Assembly (NCBI RefSeq): GCF_003096555.1
Contig: NZ_QEKM01000001.1
Location: 3,534,001 to 3,598,000, forward strand
Length of the DNA stretch: 64,000 nt
Direction: 5' to 3'
DNA from: Simplicispira sp. 125
GTDB taxonomy: Bacteria > Pseudomonadota > Gammaproteobacteria > Burkholderiales > Burkholderiaceae_C
A program made the translations under genes and the position numbers. The notes under the pieces are model-generated. The model saw only the letters and a program-made list of their open reading frames with translations, searched no databases and was not told the origin of the DNA. Shown here in pieces: positions 19,228-28,172 of the stretch; the stretch's first letter is position 1, and each line of letters starts with the position of its first letter.

Positions 19228-19995
19228 TCAGGGTGCGGCAAGCACCAGTTCCACATCGGCGTTTTCCAGCAGAGCGGGGAAGGGCGCAGGCGGCTGCTCG
19301 TCGGTAAACAGGCGGTCGATTTGGTCCAGGGTGGCCAGCTGCACCATGGCAGGGCGGTTGAACTTGCTGTGGTCGGCGGCCAGCCAGACCTCGCGGGCGT
19401 GTTCCACGATGGTTTGTGCCACTTTCACCTCGCGGTAATCGAAGTCGCGCAGCGAGCCGTCGTCCTCGATGCCCGAGATACCAATGATGGCGATATCCAC
19501 CCGAAACTGGCGAATGAAGTCCACGGCGGCTTCGCCCACGATGCCCCGGTCGCGCGAGCGCACCACGCCCCCGGTCACGATGACCTCGCAATCGGGGTTG
19601 CTGCACAGGATAGCCGCGACGTTGAGGTTATTGGTAATGACGCGCAGGCCCTGGTGCTTGAGCAGCGCCTTGGCAATGGCTTCGGTGGTGGTTCCGATAT
19701 TGAGGATCAGCGAGCAGTTGTTGGGCACCCGTTGCGCCACCGCCTTGGCAATGCGCGCCTTGCCCTCGGAATTGAGCGTTTCGCGCTGGGTGTGGGCAAT
19801 GTTCTCTACCGTGGAACCCGGCATGCGCACGCCCCCATGGAACCGGGTGAGCAGCCCGTGCTCGGAAAGACGCTGCACATCGCGCCGCACCGTCTGCAGG
19901 GTCACTCCCAGAGTTTCGGCGAGTTCTTCCACCGTGGCCGACTGGCGGGCGCGCACTTCTTCGAGCAGAAGCAGTTGTCTGGGATTGGTGTTCAC
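19228..19995 (-). CDS. glpR: DeoR-family glycerol-3-phosphate regulon repressor GlpR
   Basis: 255 residues from a GTG at 19995. N-terminal DeoR HTH (TVEELAETLGVTLQTVRRDVQRLSEHG begins near residue 19; read in parts), HGGVRMPGS, then the sugar-phosphate sensor domain with NIGTTTEAIAKALL, ITNNLNVA, GGVVRSRDRGIVGEAA and SGIEDDGSLRDFDYREV, very like E. coli GlpR (252 residues). A TTG at 20055 would add 20 residues but has no family support. Divergent from glpS across a 191-base A-rich gap that should hold its operators; first gene of glpR-glpK. Confidence 0.93.
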   Translation of the reverse strand: MNTNPRQLLLLEEVRARQSATVEELAETLGVTLQTVRRDVQRLSEHGLLTRFHGGVRMPGSTVENIAHTQRETLNSEGKARIAKAVAQRVPNNCSLILNIGTTTEAIAKALLKHQGLRVITNNLNVAAILCSNPDCEVIVTGGVVRSRDRGIVGEAAVDFIRQFRVDIAIIGISGIEDDGSLRDFDYREVKVAQTIVEHAREVWLAADHSKFNRPAMVQLATLDQIDRLFTDEQPPAPFPALLENADVELVLAAP

Positions 19996-20186
19996 GCAGA
20001 TTTTTGGGGAAAGGTGGCGGGTGTTGTTACTGTAAATCGAAAAAAAAGGAACCAATTAAGGGTTAACCTTGATACATTTCGAACAAAAAAGAACAAAAAT
20101 GAAAAAATACGAAAATCAACATGCTGCGGCAATCCTCCTAACACGCTGAAAAGCTGGGAGCGGCGTGCCGCAGGAAAGGTCAAGCA
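19996..20186. promoter_or_regulatory. Divergent glpR/glpS control region with phased A-tracts
   Basis: A-rich gap between the two glp units. It holds an A8 tract (20040-20047), an AAGG-GTTAA-CCTT inverted repeat (20058-20070), then 10-bp units each beginning GAA at 20081, 20091, 20101 and 20111 carrying A-tracts. GAACAAAA occurs twice in tandem. Likely site of GlpR operators and intrinsic bending; individual promoters not resolved. Confidence 0.6.
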
Positions 20187-21266
20187 ATGGAGCTGGTTCT
20201 GGAGCGCATCAGCAAAAAAGTGGGCGCGCAAACCTGGCTGTACGACATGGATCTGGCCCTGCACAGCAACGCCGTGACGGTGTTGTTGGGGGCTACGCAG
20301 GCGGGCAAAACCAGTCTGATGCGCATCATGGCCGGGTTGGATGCGCCCAGCAGCGGGCGGGTGCGGGTGGATGGGAAGGATGTGACGGGCATGCCGGTGC
20401 GCCAGCGCAATGTGGCCATGGTCTACCAGCAGTTCATCAACTACCCCTCGCTTACTGTGGCGGACAACATCGCGTCGCCGCTCAAGCTGCGCGGTGAAAA
20501 GAACCTGCAGGCGCGCGTACGCGAACTGGCCGAGCGCCTGCACATAGAAATGTTTCTGGACCGCCTGCCCGCCGAGCTTTCAGGCGGACAGCAGCAGCGC
20601 GTGGCCTTGGCCCGCGCGCTGGCCAAGGGCGCGCCGCTCATGCTGCTCGATGAACCCCTGGTGAACCTGGACTACAAGCTGCGCGAAGAATTGCGTGAAG
20701 AACTCACGCAACTGTTTGCCGCAGGGCAGTCTACCGTGGTGTATGCGACGACCGAACCGGCGGAGGCCCTTTTGCTGGGCGGCTATACGGCCGTGCTCGA
20801 CGAAGGGCGACTGCTGCAATACGGCCCCACGGCCGATGTGTTCCACGAGCCCTGCTCGCTGCGCGTGGCGCGCGCCTTCAGCGACCCCCCCATCAACCTG
20901 GTGGCGGCTGGGTCGGCAGCGAACGGCCTGCGACTGCAAGGCGGTGTGGAGCTGGTGCCGCGCAAGCCCCTGGCAGCGCCTGCCAGCGCAAATCTGACCG
21001 TTGGGGTGCGTGCCAGTGCGCTGCGCGTGCAGGCGCGCCCTGGCGATGTGGCAGTGCAGGGTACGGTGGAGCTGGCCGAGATTTCCGGCTCCGATACCTA
21101 TGTGCACGCGACGACACCGCTGGGCGACCTGGTCGCCCAGATCACGGGGGTGCATTACTTTGATCTCGGGGCCTCGGTCACGCTGTACTTCAGCCCTGCG
21201 CAGGTCTATGTGTTTGGCGGCGATGGCGGCCTGCTGCTGGCGCCGCAGCGCACGGGGGGGATTTGA
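20187..21266 (+). CDS. glpS: Glycerol ABC transporter ATP-binding protein GlpS
   Basis: 359-residue ABC ATPase with a C-terminal TOBE/MOP-like domain, one of two paired ATPases of the glpSTPQUV glycerol importer known from Rhizobium. Walker A is LLGATQAGKTSLM, the signature LSGGQQQRVALARAL is canonical, and Walker B is LMLLDEPLVNLDYKL. The H-loop position reads YATTEPAEALLLG, with Thr in place of the usual His-Asp. First gene after the divergent control region; glpT begins 1 nt after its stop. Confidence 0.93.
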   Translation: MELVLERISKKVGAQTWLYDMDLALHSNAVTVLLGATQAGKTSLMRIMAGLDAPSSGRVRVDGKDVTGMPVRQRNVAMVYQQFINYPSLTVADNIASPLKLRGEKNLQARVRELAERLHIEMFLDRLPAELSGGQQQRVALARALAKGAPLMLLDEPLVNLDYKLREELREELTQLFAAGQSTVVYATTEPAEALLLGGYTAVLDEGRLLQYGPTADVFHEPCSLRVARAFSDPPINLVAAGSAANGLRLQGGVELVPRKPLAAPASANLTVGVRASALRVQARPGDVAVQGTVELAEISGSDTYVHATTPLGDLVAQITGVHYFDLGASVTLYFSPAQVYVFGGDGGLLLAPQRTGGI

Positions 21267-21267
21267 C

Positions 21268-22344
21268 ATGGCGCATATCACGCTTGATCTGGCGCATTCG
21301 TACAAACCCAACCCCCATCAGGACAGCGACTACGCGCTGCTGCCGCTCAAGATGGAGTTCGAAGACGGTGGCGCTTACGCGCTGCTGGGTCCGTCGGGCT
21401 GCGGCAAGACGACCATGCTCAACATCATGTCGGGCCTGCTGGTGCCTTCGCATGGCAAGGTACTGTTCGATGGCAGCGACGTGACGCACAAGAGTCCTCA
21501 GCACCGCAACATTGCCCAAGTGTTCCAGTTCCCGGTGATCTACGACACCATGACGGTGGCCGAGAACCTGGCCTTCCCTCTGCGCAACCGCAAGGTGCCG
21601 CAAGACCAGATTCGCCAGCGCGTCGGAGTCATTGCCGAGATGCTGGAGATGAGCGGACAGCTGGACCAGCGTGCGGCGGGCCTGTCGGCCGATGCCAAGC
21701 AGAAGATCTCGCTGGGCCGGGGGCTGGTGCGCTCGGATGTGGCCGCTGTGCTGTTCGATGAGCCACTCACGGTGATTGACCCGCACCTCAAGTGGCAATT
21801 GCGGCGCAAACTCAAGCAGATCCACCATGAGCTCAAGCTCACGTTGATCTATGTGACCCACGACCAGGTCGAGGCGCTGACCTTTGCCGACCAGGTGGTG
21901 GTGATGACGCGCGGCCGTGCCGTACAGGTGGGCTCGGCTGATGCATTGTTCGAGCGGCCACAGCATGTGTTTGTCGGGCATTTCATTGGCTCGCCGGGGA
22001 TGAATTTTCTGCCCGCGCAATTCGACACAGGGCGCTTGCAGGTGGCTGGCCATGCCCTGGAGCTGCCAACGCCGCGCGTGCTGCCTGCGGGTGCGCTGCA
22101 GGTGGGCATACGGCCTGAATATCTGTCACTGGCGCAGTCGGGCCAGGTCGGCGCCTTGCCGTGCACCGTGTCGCGTGTGCAGGATATCGGCACCTATTTC
22201 ATGCTGACCGCACAGGCAGGTGCGCACCAAGTCAAGGCGCGTTTCAACACGGAACAGCGCTTGCCCTCTGCCGGCGATCAGGTCTGGCTGCAGGTGCTGG
22301 GTGAACACACTTGCTTCTACCAAAACGAGGAGTTGTTGCCATGA
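21268..22344 (+). CDS. glpT: Glycerol ABC transporter ATP-binding protein GlpT (degenerate signature)
   Basis: 358-residue ABC ATPase pairing with GlpS. Walker A GPSGCGKTTML, Q-loop region QVFQFPVIYDTMTV, Walker B VLFDEPLTVIDPHL and the H-loop YVTHDQVEAL are normal. The signature is LSADAKQKISLGRGL instead of LSGGQ, while GlpS has a normal signature but an abnormal H-loop; the two probably build one competent and one non-standard ATP site. Do not confuse with the E. coli GlpT antiporter. Stop overlaps glpP as ATGA. Confidence 0.93.
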   Translation: MAHITLDLAHSYKPNPHQDSDYALLPLKMEFEDGGAYALLGPSGCGKTTMLNIMSGLLVPSHGKVLFDGSDVTHKSPQHRNIAQVFQFPVIYDTMTVAENLAFPLRNRKVPQDQIRQRVGVIAEMLEMSGQLDQRAAGLSADAKQKISLGRGLVRSDVAAVLFDEPLTVIDPHLKWQLRRKLKQIHHELKLTLIYVTHDQVEALTFADQVVVMTRGRAVQVGSADALFERPQHVFVGHFIGSPGMNFLPAQFDTGRLQVAGHALELPTPRVLPAGALQVGIRPEYLSLAQSGQVGALPCTVSRVQDIGTYFMLTAQAGAHQVKARFNTEQRLPSAGDQVWLQVLGEHTCFYQNEELLP

Positions 22345-23237
22345 GCGGAACCACCAAACCGGTGAACCAAAAAGCCTGGTTTCTGATTCTTCCGGTGCTG
22401 CTATGTGTGGCCTTCTCGGCCATCATTCCTTTAATGACGGTGGTGAACTACTCGGTGCAGGACATCATCTCGCCCGAGCGCCGGGTGTTCGTCGGGGTGG
22501 AGTGGTTTGCCTCGGTAATGCGCGATGAGGAATTGCACTCTGCACTGTGGCGGCAAATTACCTTTTCGCTGGCGGTGCTGTTGGTGGAGATTCCGCTGGG
22601 TATTTTGCTGGCGTTGTCCATGCCTGCGCAGGGATGGAAGTCTTCTGCCGTGCTGGTGGTGGTGGCGCTGTCGCTGCTGATTCCGTGGAACGTGGTGGGC
22701 ACGATCTGGCAGATCTATGGGCGTGCCGACATCGGCCTGCTGGGATATACGCTGCAAAAGATCGGCATCGATTACAGCTACACGGGCAATGCCACGCATG
22801 CCTGGCTCACGGTGCTGGTGATGGATGTATGGCACTGGACGCCGCTGGTTGCGCTGCTGTGTTTTGCCGGGCTGCGCAGCATTCCCGATGCGTACTACCA
22901 GGCCGCCCGGATCGATGGGGCCAGCAAGCTGGCGGTGTTCCGCTACATCCAGCTGCCCAAGATGCGGGGCGTGTTGATGATCGCGGTGCTGCTGCGTTTC
23001 ATGGACAGTTTCATGATCTACACCGAGCCGTTTGTTCTGACCGGCGGCGGACCGGGCAATGCCACGACCTTCCTGTCGCAGTACCTCACGCAGAAGGCGG
23101 TCGGCCAGTTTGATCTGGGGCCGGCGGCAGCCTTCTCGCTGATCTACTTCCTCATCATCCTGCTGATGTGTTTCATCCTCTACAACTGGATGCAGCGCAT
23201 GGGAACCGCCGACGCACAAGGGGCTGGCCATGAATGA
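22341..23237 (+). CDS. glpP: Glycerol ABC transporter permease GlpP
   Basis: 298-residue MalF/UgpA-type inner-membrane permease with six predicted helices. The EAA loop region reads YYQAARIDGASKLAVFRYIQLPKM. Start at 22341 overlaps the glpT stop (ATGA). Its 3' end overlaps glpQ by 8 nt, so glpS to glpQ are tightly coupled. Confidence 0.94.
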   Translation: MSGTTKPVNQKAWFLILPVLLCVAFSAIIPLMTVVNYSVQDIISPERRVFVGVEWFASVMRDEELHSALWRQITFSLAVLLVEIPLGILLALSMPAQGWKSSAVLVVVALSLLIPWNVVGTIWQIYGRADIGLLGYTLQKIGIDYSYTGNATHAWLTVLVMDVWHWTPLVALLCFAGLRSIPDAYYQAARIDGASKLAVFRYIQLPKMRGVLMIAVLLRFMDSFMIYTEPFVLTGGGPGNATTFLSQYLTQKAVGQFDLGPAAAFSLIYFLIILLMCFILYNWMQRMGTADAQGAGHE

Positions 23238-24042
23238 AAAACGTTTCCAGAAGCGCACGCTGTTCCTGATCGCGTACCTGATTTTTGCTGTGTTGCCCAT
23301 CTACTGGATGATCAACATGAGTTTCAAAACGAACGAGGAAATCCTGTCGCATTTCTCGTTTTGGCCCCAGCACTTCACCTGGGCGAACTACAAAACCATC
23401 TTTACGGATCCCTCGTGGTATTCGGGCTACATCAATAGTCTGATCTATGTGGCCATCAACATGGTGATTTCGCTCACTGTGGCCTTGCCTGCGGCCTACG
23501 CATTCTCACGCTACCAGTTCCTGGGTGACAAGCATGTGTTTTTCTGGTTGCTGACCAATCGCATGACGCCGCCGGCGGTTTTCCTGCTGCCGTTCTTCCA
23601 GCTTTACACCACGGTGGGCCTCATGGATACGCATATCGCGGTGGCATTGGCGCACCTGCTGTTCAACGTGCCTTTGGCGGTGTGGATTCTGGAAGGGTTC
23701 ATGAGCGGCATCCCGCGCGAGATCGATGAAACCGCCTACATCGACGGCTATTCGTTTCCACGTTTCTTTCTCACCATCTTCCTGCCGCTGATCAAGGCGG
23801 GTGTGGGTGTGGCGGCGTTCTTCTGCTTCATGTTCAGCTGGGTGGAGCTGTTGTTGGCGCGCACGCTGACCAGCGTGAATGCCAAACCCATCGTGGCCAC
23901 CATGACGCGCACGGTCAGCGCATCGGGTATGGACTGGGCCACGCTGGCAGCAGCGGGTGTCCTGACCATCGTTCCGGGCGCCATCGTGATCTGGTTTGTG
24001 CGGCATTACATCGCGAAGGGTTTCGCGATGGGCCGTGTGTAA
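23230..24042 (+). CDS. glpQ: Glycerol ABC transporter permease GlpQ
   Basis: 270-residue MalG/UgpE-type permease with six predicted helices and EAA loop IDETAYIDGYSFPRFFLTIF. Second permease of the glycerol importer (not the glycerophosphodiester phosphodiesterase that shares the symbol in E. coli). A 58-base gap follows before the small membrane gene. Confidence 0.94.
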   Translation: MNEKRFQKRTLFLIAYLIFAVLPIYWMINMSFKTNEEILSHFSFWPQHFTWANYKTIFTDPSWYSGYINSLIYVAINMVISLTVALPAAYAFSRYQFLGDKHVFFWLLTNRMTPPAVFLLPFFQLYTTVGLMDTHIAVALAHLLFNVPLAVWILEGFMSGIPREIDETAYIDGYSFPRFFLTIFLPLIKAGVGVAAFFCFMFSWVELLLARTLTSVNAKPIVATMTRTVSASGMDWATLAAAGVLTIVPGAIVIWFVRHYIAKGFAMGRV

Positions 24043-24100
24043 CGTTTTCATGGGACAGGCCTTTAGCGCTGTTGTGCCCAATTGAACAAGGGGGATTTCC

Positions 24101-24409
24101 ATGTTTGAGTGGATGGCCTGGACCACGCCGGTGGCTGTTTTCTTTGTCTGCATCGCGCTCATGCTGGTTGGCATGACCGTGTGGGAAATCAAATCTCCCA
24201 CGGTGCTGCGCAAGGGGTTCCTGCCCATTGAAACCACACGCGGCGACCGGCTCTTCATTGGATTGCTGACCGCGGCTTTCATCAATCTGGCCTGGGTGGG
24301 TCTGGGTGAAAACATGGTGCAGTGGTTTTCGTTGGAGGCTGCACCGTCGGTATGGATCAGTTTGGTGTTGTCGATGGCGGCGCTGGCCTTTGTCATGCGC
24401 AAAGCCTGA
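24101..24409 (+). CDS. glpU: DUF2160 small membrane protein GlpU
   Basis: 102-residue protein of the DUF2160 family with three hydrophobic segments (about 8-30, 50-68 and 80-98). It sits between permease and binding protein, matching the position of glpU in the rhizobial glpSTPQUV operon. Its role in the transporter is not established; a subunit or assembly factor is likely. A GGGGGA-type ribosome site precedes the ATG. Confidence 0.88.
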   Translation: MFEWMAWTTPVAVFFVCIALMLVGMTVWEIKSPTVLRKGFLPIETTRGDRLFIGLLTAAFINLAWVGLGENMVQWFSLEAAPSVWISLVLSMAALAFVMRKA

Positions 24410-24517
24410 CGAGGCGGAGCCCTTTCGCGTCGTTTGAGATTTCGAGAAATCCGGCCCGTTCCTCCCCCGCGGCCGGGATTCATTTGTAAAAGGGGAGGCC
24501 CAATGAGGAGACAAGTG

Positions 24518-26251
24518 ATGAAGGTTCAACTGAAGGCAGTCGCATTTGCCGCAGCCGCGCTGGCCCTGGGCCAGGCCGCCTGGGCCGGGGAGGCAGAGGC
24601 AAAGAAATGGATTGACAGCGAATTTCAGCCCTCCACGCTGAGCAAGGACCAGCAAGCAACCGAATTGAAGTGGTTCATTGAGGCCGCAAAGAAGTTGCAA
24701 AGCAAGGGCGTCAAGGAAATTTCGGTGGTTTCCGAGACCTTGACCACACACGAATACGAGTCCAAGACGCTGGCCAAGGCGTTTGAGGAAATTACCGGTA
24801 TCAAGGTCAAGCACGACCTGATTCAGGAAGGCGATGTGGTCGAGAAGCTGCAGACCTCCATGCAGTCGGGCAAGTCGATCTATGACGGCTGGATCTCGGA
24901 CTCGGACCTGATCGGTACGCATTACCGCTACGGCAAGATGATGAACCTGACCGACTACATGGCCGGCACGGGTAAAGAGTTCACCAACCCGGGCCTGGAT
25001 CTGAAGGATTTCATCGGCACCAAGTTCACCACCGCGCCCGACGGCAAGCTTTACCAGCTGCCCGACCAGCAGTTTGCCAACCTGTACTGGTTCCGCGCCG
25101 ACCTGTTCGACCGCAAGGACATCAAGGACAAGTTCAAGGCCAAATATGGCTACGATCTGGGCGTGCCGCTCAATTGGAGCGCCTACGAAGACATCGCCGA
25201 GTTCTTCACCAACGACGTGAAGCAGATTGACGGCAAGCCCATTTACGGCCACATGGACTACGGCAAGAAGGATCCGTCGCTGGGCTGGCGCTTCACCGAT
25301 GCCTGGCTGTCGATGGCCGGCACGGCCGACATCGGCACGCCCAACGGTCTGCCGATCGATGAGTGGGGTATCCGCGTGGCCGACGACAAGTGCACGCCCG
25401 TGGGTGCTTCGGTCGCGCGCGGCGGCGCCACCAACTCGCCGGCCGCCGTCTACGCGCTCACCAAGTACGTGGACTGGATGAAGAAGTACGCGCCCAAGGA
25501 AGCCATGGGCATGACCTTTGGCGAATCCGGCCCCGTGCCGGCGCAGGGCCAGATCGCGCAGCAGATCTTCTGGTACACCGCTTTCACGGCCGACATGGTC
25601 AAGCCGGGCCTGCCCGTGGTTAACGCGGATGGCACGCCCAAATGGCGCATGGCACCCGGCCCGAACGGTCCATACTGGAAACCCGGCATGCAAAACGGCT
25701 ACCAGGACGTGGGCTCGTGGTCGTTCTTCAAGGGACACGACGCCGACAAGACGGCGGCCGCCTGGTTGTACGCTCAGTTCGTTACGGCCAAGACGGTGTC
25801 GCTGAAGAAAACCATTGTCGGTCTCACGCCGATCCGCGAGAGCGATATCCAGTCCAAGGCGATGACGGATCTGGCGCCCAAGCTGGGTGGTTTGGTCGAG
25901 TTTTACCGCAGTCCAGCACGTGTTGCCTGGTCGCCTACCGGCACCAATGTGCCTGATTACCCCAAGCTGGCGCAGTTGTGGTGGAAGAACGTGGCCCAGG
26001 CCGTGACGGGCGAAAAGACCCCGCAAAAAGCCATGGACACCCTGGCGGACGAGATGGATCAGGTGATGGCCCGCCTGGAGCGCGCAGGCATGGAACGGTG
26101 CGCCCCAAAGCTCAATCCCAAGAGCGATCCGGCCAAATGGTTGAGCGACCAGCATGCCCCTTGGAAGGCCCTGGCCAACGAAAAGCCCAAGGGTGAAACC
26201 ATTGCCTACGGCAAGCTGCTGCAGGCATGGAAGGAAGGCAAGGTGCGCTGA
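24518..26251 (+). CDS. glpV: Glycerol ABC transporter substrate-binding protein GlpV
   Basis: 577-residue periplasmic binding protein of the extracellular solute-binding family 1 type. Signal peptide MKVQLKAVAFAAAALALGQA with cleavage near AWA-GE; the mature protein has long Trp/Tyr-rich stretches typical of this family. GAGGAG (24505-24510) sits 7 nt before ATG 24518; an in-frame ATG at 24503 is a weaker choice. Last importer gene; a terminator-like hairpin lies 50 bases downstream before glpD. Confidence 0.94.
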   Translation: MKVQLKAVAFAAAALALGQAAWAGEAEAKKWIDSEFQPSTLSKDQQATELKWFIEAAKKLQSKGVKEISVVSETLTTHEYESKTLAKAFEEITGIKVKHDLIQEGDVVEKLQTSMQSGKSIYDGWISDSDLIGTHYRYGKMMNLTDYMAGTGKEFTNPGLDLKDFIGTKFTTAPDGKLYQLPDQQFANLYWFRADLFDRKDIKDKFKAKYGYDLGVPLNWSAYEDIAEFFTNDVKQIDGKPIYGHMDYGKKDPSLGWRFTDAWLSMAGTADIGTPNGLPIDEWGIRVADDKCTPVGASVARGGATNSPAAVYALTKYVDWMKKYAPKEAMGMTFGESGPVPAQGQIAQQIFWYTAFTADMVKPGLPVVNADGTPKWRMAPGPNGPYWKPGMQNGYQDVGSWSFFKGHDADKTAAAWLYAQFVTAKTVSLKKTIVGLTPIRESDIQSKAMTDLAPKLGGLVEFYRSPARVAWSPTGTNVPDYPKLAQLWWKNVAQAVTGEKTPQKAMDTLADEMDQVMARLERAGMERCAPKLNPKSDPAKWLSDQHAPWKALANEKPKGETIAYGKLLQAWKEGKVR

Positions 26252-26300
26252 GCACCTCGTCTCGCAGGCGATTCCTTGGCCGTGTAGTCGGGGGTTGTCT

Positions 26301-26329
26301 CCCCCGCTCCTTTGTGGAGTGGGGGCTTT
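26301..26329 (+). terminator. Hairpin terminator after glpV
   Basis: 10-bp stem CCCCCGCTCC (26301-26310) with GGAGTGGGGG (26316-26325), loop TTTGT, followed only by CTTT. The weak T-run suggests partial termination, letting some transcription pass into glpD. Confidence 0.65.
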
Positions 26330-26375
26330 AAATGCATTACCGATTGATACCGATGCGCATGGATGCAATCCCACC

Positions 26376-27968
26376 ATGACCACATACCAGAACCCTTTGC
26401 TGACTCCACGCGCCGAACTATTGGATCGTCTTGGAGAGCCACGTATTTACGATCTGGTCGTTATTGGTGGAGGCGCCACGGGTTTGGGTGTGGCGCTGGA
26501 TGCTGCGGTGCGTGGTTTTAGCGTGGCGCTGCTCGAGTCGCACGATTTTGCCAAGGGAACATCATCGCGGGCCACCAAGCTGGTGCATGGCGGAGTGCGC
26601 TATCTGGCGCAAGGGAATATTGCCCTGGTGCGCGAAGCGTTGCATGAGCGCACCACCTTGCTGAATAACGCACCACACCTGGCGCAGCCGCTGGCGTTTG
26701 TCATGCCCTCGTACCACTGTTGGGAAGCGCCTTTCTATGGCGTAGGGTTGAAGATGTACGACGCTCTTGCGGGCAAGGCGGGGCTGGGTTCTACAGAGTT
26801 TATGGGTGCGAAGCAGACGCTGCAGTGTCTGCCGACCGTGCGCGCGCAGGGACTTAAAGGCGGTGTCAAATATTGGGACGGCCAGTTCGACGACGCACGT
26901 CTGGCCTTGGCGCTGGCTCGCACGGCGGCTCGCCAAGGGGCTCTGCTGGTGAATTACTGTGCCGCACGCGAATTGCTGCATGAAAATGGGCGGGTCAATG
27001 GTGTGGTGTGTGAAAACACTGAGACCGGAACTCGCCACACTCTGCGCGCACGCTGTGTTGTCAATGCAACAGGCGTCTGGGTGGACGCCCTGCGCCAGCA
27101 AGATGGCGAGGCCACGGGCCGCCCCGTCCTTCCAATCGTGGCACCCAGCCAGGGTGTGCATGTGGTGGTGGACCGGGAGTTTCTTGCATCTGATCACGCG
27201 CTGATGGTGCCCAAGACGGCAGATGGCCGGGTGCTTTTTGCTGTTCCCTGGCTGGGTAAAGTCATCCTGGGCACCACCGACAGCCCGCGGCACGATCTGG
27301 AGCGTGAGCCGGAGCCCTTCCCGGAGGAGATGGAGTTCATCCTCCGGGAGTCAGCCCGGTATCTGCGCAAGGCGCCCACCCCTGATGACATTCGGAGCAT
27401 CTGGGTGGGATTGCGCCCGTTGGTCAAGCCGCAGGACGATGACGGCAACAATACCAAGAGCCTGAGCCGGGAGCACACTGTGCTGGCGAGCCGCAGTGGG
27501 TTGGTCACCGTCACTGGCGGCAAATGGACGACCTACCGGGCCATGGCCGAAGATGTCTTGCAGAAGTGTTTTTCAAATGGCTTGCTCGACTACAAGCCTG
27601 CTGGAGTGACTGCCCACTTTCCGCTCGTGGGGTCGCCCAGCACACCTGTGCACCATCGCATGTGCGATGCACAGGGCTGGCATTCGTACGGCGCTGAAGC
27701 AGACTTTGTGCGCCAGCTCCCGGGAGCCGAGCGCGATCTGGGAGAGGGTGTCAACGAAGCCATGGTGCGATTTGCGGCAAGATATGAATATGCACGCACA
27801 GTGGAAGATGTTCTTGCGCGGAGGTGGCGCGTCCTCTTTCTGAATGCGCGACGGGCCGCGGAAATGGCATCTGATGTGGCAGAAATTTTGCAGCAGGAGA
27901 CAGGGCATGATCCGCAGCCAGCGGCCTTCGTCTCCTTGGCGGAGCAGTATCTTCGTGTACCCCGCTAA
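26376..27968 (+). CDS. glpD: Aerobic glycerol-3-phosphate dehydrogenase
   Basis: 530-residue FAD-dependent membrane-associated dehydrogenase that oxidises glycerol 3-phosphate to dihydroxyacetone phosphate and feeds the quinone pool. N-terminal FAD motif VVIGGGATGLGVALDA (GGGATG at 31-36), GTSSRATKLVHGGVRYL, FAVPWLGKVILGTTD and TVTGGKWTTYRAMAED; the C-terminal helical domain is complete. Start at 26376 (MTTYQNPLLTPR); the frame extends back into glpV without family support. It completes the route from import through GlpK. Confidence 0.97.
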   Translation: MTTYQNPLLTPRAELLDRLGEPRIYDLVVIGGGATGLGVALDAAVRGFSVALLESHDFAKGTSSRATKLVHGGVRYLAQGNIALVREALHERTTLLNNAPHLAQPLAFVMPSYHCWEAPFYGVGLKMYDALAGKAGLGSTEFMGAKQTLQCLPTVRAQGLKGGVKYWDGQFDDARLALALARTAARQGALLVNYCAARELLHENGRVNGVVCENTETGTRHTLRARCVVNATGVWVDALRQQDGEATGRPVLPIVAPSQGVHVVVDREFLASDHALMVPKTADGRVLFAVPWLGKVILGTTDSPRHDLEREPEPFPEEMEFILRESARYLRKAPTPDDIRSIWVGLRPLVKPQDDDGNNTKSLSREHTVLASRSGLVTVTGGKWTTYRAMAEDVLQKCFSNGLLDYKPAGVTAHFPLVGSPSTPVHHRMCDAQGWHSYGAEADFVRQLPGAERDLGEGVNEAMVRFAARYEYARTVEDVLARRWRVLFLNARRAAEMASDVAEILQQETGHDPQPAAFVSLAEQYLRVPR

Positions 27969-27988
27969 CGAGGATCGTCAAAAAGCGC

Positions 27989-28017
27989 TTGACGAGCCTA
28001 CGATTTTTTGCAATACT
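27989..28017 (+). promoter_or_regulatory. Predicted promoter of the spc (rplN) operon
   Basis: -35 TTGACG (27989-27994), 17-bp spacer, -10 AATACT (28012-28017), 4/6 match. Predicted start near 28024 leaves a leader of about 150 nt before rplN. Needed because the S10 genes are not upstream. Confidence 0.65.
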
Positions 28018-28019
28018 CC

Positions 28020-28081
28020 AAGGCTTCGCTAAGAAATCAGCGAAATTCTGCCCAGGAAAGCCTTGCAAATGGTTTGCAAGG
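28020..28081 (+). promoter_or_regulatory. Structured rplN leader with mutually exclusive hairpins
   Basis: AAGGCTT (28020-28026) can pair with AAGCCTT (28058-28064). CCTTGCAAA (28061-28069) can instead pair perfectly with TTTGCAAGG (28073-28081). The shared bases 28061-28064 make the two stems exclusive. No T-run follows, so translational or antitermination control is more likely than simple attenuation. Confidence 0.55.
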
Positions 28082-28172
28082 TGGACGACGGGCCCAAGAC
28101 TGACTGGCTGCTGGGTGTTTCTCGAGGATCTCGGGATGTACATGGCTTCTGGTGCAAGTTGGGAATAATGAA

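Noticed and set aside
26252..26375. Possible riboswitch ahead of glpD
   Set aside because: The structure is explained by the hairpin at 26301-26325 acting as a terminator; no known riboswitch core is visible.
23915..26383. 822-codon open frame on the minus strand opposite glpQ, glpU and glpV
   Set aside because: Antisense to clearly recognisable genes; composition is that of a high-GC shadow frame (His/Arg/Gly/Gln-rich) with no motif.
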